From: an uncultured Hungatella sp.
GTDB lineage: Bacteria; Bacillota; Clostridia; Lachnospirales; Lachnospiraceae
Assembly: GCA_949879795.1 (NCBI GenBank)
Contig: CATLBR010000009.1
Coordinates: forward strand, 1-64,000
Direction of reading: 5' to 3'
DNA: 64,000 nt
This document shows, piece after piece, positions 58,671 to 64,000 of this stretch (the first letter of the stretch is position 1; each line of letters begins with the position of its first letter). The notes under the pieces are model-generated. The model saw nothing but the letters and a program-made list of their open reading frames with translations, made no database searches and was not told the origin of the DNA. The position numbers and the translations under genes were made by a program.

Positions 58671-59960
58671 ATGGATTTAGAGACTATGTACCAGTCCTTG
58701 GGAGTCAGCTCCCAGGTATTGGACTTTGCAAAAAAGATAGAGGATACTTTAAAAGACCGTTTTGAGGCCATTGACAGCCGGGCGGAGTACAATCAGCTGA
58801 AGGTGGTAAAGGCCATGCAGGAGTGCAGGGTCAGTGATATTCATTTTGCTGCCACTACAGGCTATGGGTATAATGACCTGGGGAGAGATACACTGGAAGA
58901 CGTGTTTGCCCGTGTTTTTCAGACCGAGAGTGCTCTGGTGCGTCCTCAGCTTATCAGCGGGACCCACGCGCTCCACATCGCCCTGTCAGGAAATCTGCGT
59001 CCGGGAGATGAGCTTCTCTCGCCCAACGGAAAGCCTTATGACACACTGGAAGAAGTCATCGGAATCAGGGAGTCCGTGGGCTCATTGAAGGAGTACGGGG
59101 TTTCATACCGCCAGGTGGACCTTCTTCCTGACGGAACCTTTGACTTTGAGAACATCGCGAGGGCTGTCAATGAAAAGACAAAAGTGATGACCATTCAGCG
59201 CTCAAAAGGCTACGCTTCCAGACCTACCTTCTCAGTGGAGCAGATCGGGGAGCTTATCGTTTTTGTCAAGAAGATAAAGCCGGATCTGATCTGTATGGTG
59301 GATAACTGCTACGGAGAGTTTGTGGAAACCTTAGAGCCTACTCAGGTGGGAGCGGACATGGCGGTAGGCTCTCTGATAAAAAATCCGGGAGGAGGTCTTG
59401 CTCCTATCGGAGGCTATATTGTGGGCAGAAAGGAGTGCGTCGACAGGGCCTCCTTTCGCCTAAGCGCTCCTGGTCTGGGAAGGGAAGTGGGGGCAAGCCT
59501 GGGACTCAATCAGTCATTTTATCAGGGGTTGTTTTTATCTCCCACCGTGGTGGCCGGCGCCCTCAAGGGAGCCATCTTCGCCGCCAATATATACGAAAAG
59601 CTGGGATTTTCCGTAGTGCCTGACGGCCGTGAGGAGCGCCATGACATCATTCAGTCTGTCACTTTCGGCACGCCGGAGGGAGTCATTGCCTTCTGTCAGG
59701 GCATCCAGGCGGCGGCTCCTGTGGACAGCTTCGTGACACCGGAGCCGTGGGACATGCCGGGATATGATGCTCCTGTAATCATGGCGGCGGGGGCTTTCGT
59801 TCAGGGCTCGTCCATCGAGCTCAGCGCCGATGCTCCTATAAAGCCTCCCTACGCCGTGTATTTTCAGGGAGGGCTTACCTGGTATCACGCGAAACTGGGA
59901 GTGCTGATGTCTCTTCAGAAGCTGATCGAAGCAGGAGTCTGCTCCCTTAAGATTTTATAA
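58671..59960 (+). CDS. Methionine gamma-lyase family / aluminum resistance protein (YnbB-like)
   Basis: The 429-residue PLP enzyme belongs to the Met_gamma_lyase family (YnbB). Motifs include LISGTHALHIALSGNLRPGD, MTIQRSKGYASRPTFSVEQI, MVDNCYGEFVETLEPTQVGA and the PLP lysine in GSLIKNPGGGLAPIGGYIVG. The reaction is predicted to be C-S or related lyase chemistry; the physiological substrate is unsettled. The ATG at 58671 follows AAAGGAGA; an upstream in-frame start inside miaA was rejected. The miaA-ynbB neighbourhood matches Bacillus except for the missing hfq. Confidence 0.9.
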   Translation: MDLETMYQSLGVSSQVLDFAKKIEDTLKDRFEAIDSRAEYNQLKVVKAMQECRVSDIHFAATTGYGYNDLGRDTLEDVFARVFQTESALVRPQLISGTHALHIALSGNLRPGDELLSPNGKPYDTLEEVIGIRESVGSLKEYGVSYRQVDLLPDGTFDFENIARAVNEKTKVMTIQRSKGYASRPTFSVEQIGELIVFVKKIKPDLICMVDNCYGEFVETLEPTQVGADMAVGSLIKNPGGGLAPIGGYIVGRKECVDRASFRLSAPGLGREVGASLGLNQSFYQGLFLSPTVVAGALKGAIFAANIYEKLGFSVVPDGREERHDIIQSVTFGTPEGVIAFCQGIQAAAPVDSFVTPEPWDMPGYDAPVIMAAGAFVQGSSIELSADAPIKPPYAVYFQGGLTWYHAKLGVLMSLQKLIEAGVCSLKIL

Positions 59961-59965
59961 ACTCT

Positions 59966-60009
59966 ATGTACAGATTTTTCTTGATATGGTAAAATCTCCC
60001 TAGAGATTT
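59966..60009 (+). promoter_or_regulatory. radC promoter with palindrome over the -10 box
   Basis: TGTACA (59966-59971), a 17-nt spacer and TAAAAT (59989-59994) form a moderate promoter. The -10 lies in a perfect inverted repeat, AAAATCTC (59990-59997) with GAGATTTT (60002-60009), and a 4-nt centre. A bound repressor or an early RNA hairpin could act here. Confidence 0.45.
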
Positions 60010-60075
60010 TGCCGGTGCTTCTTGTCAAGTCAAAATTCCTTTGTGTACTGGAGAGTCACGCGGAGAGGGGTTAGA

Positions 60076-60771
60076 ATGGAGCACATCAAGATGAAAGACA
60101 TCCCTGCCAATGACCGTCCCTATGAGAAATGTCTCCGGCTGGGACCGGAGGGCCTGAGCGAGGCAGAGCTTCTGGCCGTGATCATCCGAACGGGAAGCAG
60201 GAATTTCAGCTCTCTTAAGCTGGCTCAGCAGGTGCTGGAACTGAACTACCCGGGAGACGGGATACTGGGATTGTGCAGGCTCAGTCTGGAGGAGCTGAAG
60301 AAGATTGAGGGGATCGGAACCGTAAAAGGAATTCAGCTTCTGTGTATCGGGGAACTGTCAAAGCGGATCAGCAGACGTTCCGCTGTGGTCAGAAGCACGA
60401 TCTTTGACAGCCCTGAGTCGGTGGCGGGTTACTATATGGAAGAGATGAGGCACTTGCAGCAGGAGCATCTCTATGCCATGTTTCTCAACATCAAACAGAC
60501 GCTGATTCGGGATCTGCTGATCTCAAAGGGTACGGTAAACGCTTCCCTGGCGTCGCCCAGAGAGATTTTTATTGAGGCGCTCCGCTATCAGGCTGTCAGT
60601 ATTATTCTGGTTCACAATCACCCAAGCGGTGACTCCACTCCCAGCAGGGATGACAGCATGCTGACCAAGCGGGTCTGTGAGGCGGGAAGGCTGGTGGGCA
60701 TACAGCTTTTGGATCACATTGTCATCGGAGACAATAATTTTTGCAGTTTTAAAAAAGAAGGAATGTTGTAG
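60076..60771 (+). CDS. radC: RadC family JAMM-domain protein
   Basis: The 231-residue protein has an N-terminal helix-hairpin-helix region (GLCRLSLEELKKIEGIGTVK) and a C-terminal JAMM/MPN metalloprotease-like domain: HLQQEHLYAMFLNIKQTLIR and the metal motif ILVHNHPSGDSTPSRDD. Its proposed role in DNA repair is not well supported, and the function remains open. The ATG at 60076 follows GAGAGGGG; an upstream in-frame start has no site. It abuts mreC with no gap. Confidence 0.94.
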   Translation: MEHIKMKDIPANDRPYEKCLRLGPEGLSEAELLAVIIRTGSRNFSSLKLAQQVLELNYPGDGILGLCRLSLEELKKIEGIGTVKGIQLLCIGELSKRISRRSAVVRSTIFDSPESVAGYYMEEMRHLQQEHLYAMFLNIKQTLIRDLLISKGTVNASLASPREIFIEALRYQAVSIILVHNHPSGDSTPSRDDSMLTKRVCEAGRLVGIQLLDHIVIGDNNFCSFKKEGML

Positions 60772-61617
60772 ATGGAATCAAAACAGAATCGATATATTTT
60801 GGCTGGGCTGACATGTTTTTGTATCCTGCTCATCGGGATTACCATGGTCAACGATGAATGGCTGGCGCCGCTGCGCACCGGAGTAGGCTATGTGCTGATC
60901 CCTATTCAGTCAGGAGTGAACAAGGTGGGGGTGTCCATATATCAGGAACTGTCCGACTACGGACAGCTTAAAGGTGCTCTGGAGGAGAACCGGAAGCTGC
61001 AGGAGGAGATTGACCGGCTTACGGAGGAGAACAACCGGCTTTTGGCAGAGCAGTTCGAGCTTCAGCGTCTCAGGGAGATGTATACTTTGGATCAGGACTA
61101 TATGCAGTATGAAAAGACGGCTGCCCGAGTCATCGCCAACGATTCGGGGGACTGGTTTCAGGTATTCAGAGTCAATAAAGGTTCTGCTGACGGTATTCAG
61201 GTGGGGAACAATGTGCTTGCCGGAGGAGGGCTGGCTGGAATCGTCACCGATGTGGGTGCCCACTACGCGACGGTGCGGTCCATCATAGACGATTCCAGCC
61301 GCGTCAGCGGTATGGCACTCCAGTCTGCGGACACCTGCATTGTGGCGGGAGATTTGACTCTTTACAAAGATGGTCGGCTGCGTATCACCAACATAAAAAA
61401 GGACGGAGATATCAAGGATGGAGATCGGATCGTCACCTCCAACATCAGTTCCCGCTTTTTGCCGGGGATTCTGGTGGGCTATGCGGTTGATATTTCCATT
61501 GACAGTAATCAGCTGACAAGCTCGGGATACCTGATCCCGGCGGCCGAGTTCAGTAATCTTCAGGAGGTGCTGATTATCACCGACGTGAAAGAGGCTGAGG
61601 AGACGGCAGGAGAATAG
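60772..61617 (+). CDS. mreC: Rod shape-determining protein MreC
   Basis: MreC is a bitopic membrane protein that organises the elongation machinery. The 281-residue protein has an N-terminal helix (YILAGLTCFCILLIGITMVN), a coiled coil (LKGALEENRKLQEEIDRLTE, about residues 64-100) and the double beta-barrel part with ARVIANDSGDWFQVFRVNKG, VLAGGGLAGIVTDVGAHYAT and SNISSRFLPGILVGYAVDIS. The ATG directly follows the radC stop. mreB, which normally sits between radC and mreC, is not present. Confidence 0.95.
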   Translation: MESKQNRYILAGLTCFCILLIGITMVNDEWLAPLRTGVGYVLIPIQSGVNKVGVSIYQELSDYGQLKGALEENRKLQEEIDRLTEENNRLLAEQFELQRLREMYTLDQDYMQYEKTAARVIANDSGDWFQVFRVNKGSADGIQVGNNVLAGGGLAGIVTDVGAHYATVRSIIDDSSRVSGMALQSADTCIVAGDLTLYKDGRLRITNIKKDGDIKDGDRIVTSNISSRFLPGILVGYAVDISIDSNQLTSSGYLIPAAEFSNLQEVLIITDVKEAEETAGE

Positions 61618-61618
61618 C

Positions 61619-62146
61619 ATGAACAGTGTGAAAAGAATTATCATCAACCTGATATTGATTATTGCGGCGTTTACCATACAGAACTGTGTGTTTCCGCTGA
61701 TCCCGTTTTTGTCGGCCTCGCCAAACCTGCTTTTGATCCTGACGTTTTCTTTTGGTTTTATGAGCGGACAGAGGGCAGGCATGCTCTACGGGGTTCTGGC
61801 AGGAGTACTCCTTGACTTGTTTTACAGCGGTCCCTTTGGCTTCTATACTCTGTTTTACGTGTATGTAGGGTATGTGAACGGGATCTGCACAAAATATTAC
61901 TATGAAGACTACATCACCCTTCCGCTGGTTTTAAGCATACTCAATGAACTGGCATACAATCTGTATGTGTATGTGTTCCGCTTCCTGATCAGAGGGCGGC
62001 TGAACATCTTGTACTATTTCCGGGAACTGGTGATTCCGGAAACAATTTTTACTGTTGTGACCACACTGTTTATCTACCGCCTGCTTCTGTATATTAACAG
62101 ACGACTGACGGAATTCGAAAATAGGAGAGATACAACCATTGTTTAG
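61619..62146 (+). CDS. mreD: Rod shape-determining protein MreD
   Basis: MreD is an integral membrane partner of MreC and the elongasome. The 175-residue protein has about five hydrophobic helices (IIINLILIIAAFTIQNCVFP, LLLILTFSFGFMSGQRAGML, GVLAGVLLDLFYSGPFGFYT). The GVLLDLF...PFG pattern is characteristic of the family. The start lies 1 nt after the mreC stop and the end overlaps the PBP gene by 8 nt, so the three are translationally coupled. Confidence 0.93.
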   Translation: MNSVKRIIINLILIIAAFTIQNCVFPLIPFLSASPNLLLILTFSFGFMSGQRAGMLYGVLAGVLLDLFYSGPFGFYTLFYVYVGYVNGICTKYYYEDYITLPLVLSILNELAYNLYVYVFRFLIRGRLNILYYFRELVIPETIFTVVTTLFIYRLLLYINRRLTEFENRRDTTIV

Positions 62147-64000
62147 AGATTTGCTGGAAATTGTGCAGATAGCCATAAAGAAAGTAATCACTTCAAGATT
62201 GTTTGCCCTTGCGGTCATATATATATGCATGTTCGCGGTTCTGGTGGGACGGCTTTTCAGCCTGCAGATAGTCCGCGGGGAAGAATTCATGAGTGATTAT
62301 GAGTCAAAGATTCTGAGAACCGTGTACACGACAGGCACAAGGGGCAACATCTACGACAGAAACGGTTCTGTTCTGGCCAGGAATGAGCTGGCTTACTCGG
62401 TGACGATCCAGGATGTGGGTGTCTACCGGTCCAACCAGACCAGGAATCTGATGCTATATGAGCTGGTTCGGATTTTGGACAGGCAGGAGGAAAACATCGA
62501 GGGAAAGCTGGAGATCACCATTGACCAAAACGGAGATTTTGTATATACCACCGCGTCCGAGGCAGCGAGACTGAGATTCTTAAGAGATTTCTATGGTGTC
62601 CGGTCCGTAGACAAGCTGGATGACGAGGATGGAAAGTATCCTTCAGCCGTGACGGCGCGTGATATCTTTGATATGATGAGAGAGCGCTATGAGCTTGACC
62701 AGCTGAAGGACGGAAAAGGTAATCCTCTTATCCTGACCGACGAGCAGACGCTGAAGATAGGGAATATCCGCTACACCATGTCCCTGACAGCCTATACCAG
62801 CTACAAAACCACTACCATAGCCTCCAATGTGACGGAGGAGACTGTGGCAGATATATCGGAGCACATGGCGGAGCTCCAGGGAGTGGATATTGCTGAATCT
62901 ACCACCCGTATCTATGAAGATGCCCTGTATTTTGCTCCGATTGTAGGATATACCGGCAAGGTTCAGAGTGAAGAACAGCTGGAGGAACTGCGGAAGATCG
63001 ACGAGAGCTATGAGTTAAATGATACGGTGGGGCGCATCGGCATCGAATCCGCCATGGAGCATATTTTACAGGGGAAAAAAGGAGTCAAGAACATGTATGT
63101 GGACAGTGTGGGACATGTGCTGAAGGTTCTTGATGACGCCACGGAGCCGGTGGCAGGCAACGACATTTATCTGACGCTGGACAGAAATTTGCAGATCGGG
63201 ATCTACCATCTTCTTGAGCAGCACCTGGCTGGAATTCTGACAGGTCATCTGGTAAACCGGGATGTGACAGAGGAGGAAAACAGGGACTCCAGTAAAAAGA
63301 AAATTCCCATAAAGGATGCGTACTATCAGCTGATCAACAACAACGTGCTCTCTCTCAAATCTATGGAGGAGGAGGGAGCAGGGGCTGTGGAAAAGCAGAT
63401 ATACGGGAAGTTTACGGCCTCGAGACAACAGATCCTCTCTGACATGAGGTTTCAGCTCACCGGCCAGAACCCTCTTTCCATGGGAGAACTGCCAGAGGAT
63501 ATGAGGGCTTATATGCAGTATGTGTATACATGGCTCTCGTCGTCGACCATCGGGATCATACAGAGGGACAAGATAGATGTCACAAGCCCTGAGGCCGTGG
63601 CCTGGCAGGAAGAGACCATCAGCCTTCGGGAGTATCTGTATCACGGAATTTCCCAGAACTGGGTGGACACCACAAAGCTGGGAATCGAGAATAAATATTC
63701 CAACGCAGATGACAGTTTTCTGGCCCTGGTGGATTATGTCATCAGCCAGATGGAAGCAGATACCAAATTCACGAAGAGAATATACCGCTACCTGATCAAC
63801 CAGGACATTGTGACGGGAAATGAGCTGTGCCTGGCGCTGTATTCCCAGGGGGTGCTTCCTTATGAAGAAGAGCAGGTGCAGCTGCTGTCTTCGGGAGGGG
63901 CCGACTATGCCTTCACTTTTCTGATCAACAAGATATCTAATCTTGATATCACACCGGCGCAGCTGGCTCTAGACCCGTGTACGGCGGGGTGTACGGTGAC
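62139..64000 (+). CDS. Class B penicillin-binding protein (PBP2-like), truncated at window end
   Basis: The TTG at 62139 follows AGGAGAG and overlaps the mreD stop. The 620 codons present give a short cytoplasmic part, one helix (RLFALAVIYICMFAVLVGRL, about residues 21-40) and the dimerisation domain with TTGTRGNIYDRNGSVLARNE. The pedestal follows (YFAPIVGYTGKVQSEEQLEE and GRIGIESAMEHILQGKKGVK). After LTLDRNLQIGIYHLLEQHL the sequence holds about 230 extra residues before DPCTAGCTV, where the transpeptidase normally continues. The active-site SxxK is beyond the window. It should cross-link peptidoglycan during elongation with MreCD. Confidence 0.9.
   Translation, partial: MFRDLLEIVQIAIKKVITSRLFALAVIYICMFAVLVGRLFSLQIVRGEEFMSDYESKILRTVYTTGTRGNIYDRNGSVLARNELAYSVTIQDVGVYRSNQTRNLMLYELVRILDRQEENIEGKLEITIDQNGDFVYTTASEAARLRFLRDFYGVRSVDKLDDEDGKYPSAVTARDIFDMMRERYELDQLKDGKGNPLILTDEQTLKIGNIRYTMSLTAYTSYKTTTIASNVTEETVADISEHMAELQGVDIAESTTRIYEDALYFAPIVGYTGKVQSEEQLEELRKIDESYELNDTVGRIGIESAMEHILQGKKGVKNMYVDSVGHVLKVLDDATEPVAGNDIYLTLDRNLQIGIYHLLEQHLAGILTGHLVNRDVTEEENRDSSKKKIPIKDAYYQLINNNVLSLKSMEEEGAGAVEKQIYGKFTASRQQILSDMRFQLTGQNPLSMGELPEDMRAYMQYVYTWLSSSTIGIIQRDKIDVTSPEAVAWQEETISLREYLYHGISQNWVDTTKLGIENKYSNADDSFLALVDYVISQMEADTKFTKRIYRYLINQDIVTGNELCLALYSQGVLPYEEEQVQLLSSGGADYAFTFLINKISNLDITPAQLALDPCTAGCTV

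Noticed and set aside
1..64000. CRISPR arrays, rRNA, tRNA and complete insertion sequences
   Set aside because: No regularly spaced repeats, no rRNA or tRNA signatures and no transposase genes were seen on either strand.

Overview
The window is a stretch of a Gram-positive, spore-forming chromosome, most likely from the Lachnospiraceae (Clostridium cluster XIVa). This rests on the sporulation genes spoIVA, yqfC and yqfD, the PDZ/radical-SAM DUF512 gene next to der, the consensus TTGACA-N17-TATAAT promoters with strong AGGAGG ribosome sites, and a gene order (ffh-rpsP-KH-rimM-trmD-rplS-lepB-rbgA-rnhB-yraN) typical of Clostridia. No tRNA, rRNA or CRISPR array was found. The species is not determined.

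Region 1-5.7 kb is accessory DNA, apparently the integrase-bearing end of a mobile element. It holds a hicAB toxin-antitoxin pair (hicB cut by the window edge), an unexplained structured stretch of about 700 bp, a Uma2-family nuclease-like gene, a small helix-turn-helix regulator facing a HIRAN-domain gene across a mirror-image divergent promoter, four small genes of unknown function, and a Tn916-type tyrosine recombinase. The HIRAN gene carries an in-frame amber codon at codon 17. The element ends just upstream of the ffh promoter.

Region 5.8-23 kb is core genome. The ffh-to-pgeF block serves protein targeting, ribosome assembly, tRNA methylation, signal-peptide cleavage and RNase H activity. 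It ends at a terminator that faces prs, the only core gene on the minus strand. Then come DUF512-der-plsY and a complete branched-chain amino-acid ABC importer (livK-H-M-G-F). A long hairpin follows livK.

Region 23-42.9 kb carries spoIVA, a beta-CASP metallo-beta-lactamase RNase, rnhA, an LprI-like anchored protein, a 46-residue membrane ORF, alaS, rpsU, the yqfC-yqfD-phoH-ybeY sporulation/RNA-processing group, a DUF3048 lipoprotein overlapping a SpoVB/MurJ-type flippase gene, a possible BofC-like protein, two FAD proteins, and proB-DUF896-proA.

Region 42.9-51.2 kb is the least conventional core section. It has two paralogous membrane proteins of zinc ribbon, one transmembrane helix and leucine-rich repeats, then an FtsA-like ATPase fused to a C-terminal tail of beta-grasp-looking repeats. 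After these come a malic enzyme, an unrecognised lipoprotein and an isolated CbiK-type cobaltochelatase. Region 51.2-64 kb returns to housekeeping: a 38-codon ORF before miaB, mutS-mutL-miaA, a methionine-gamma-lyase-family gene (ynbB position, without hfq), radC, mreC, mreD (without mreB) and a truncated class B penicillin-binding protein.
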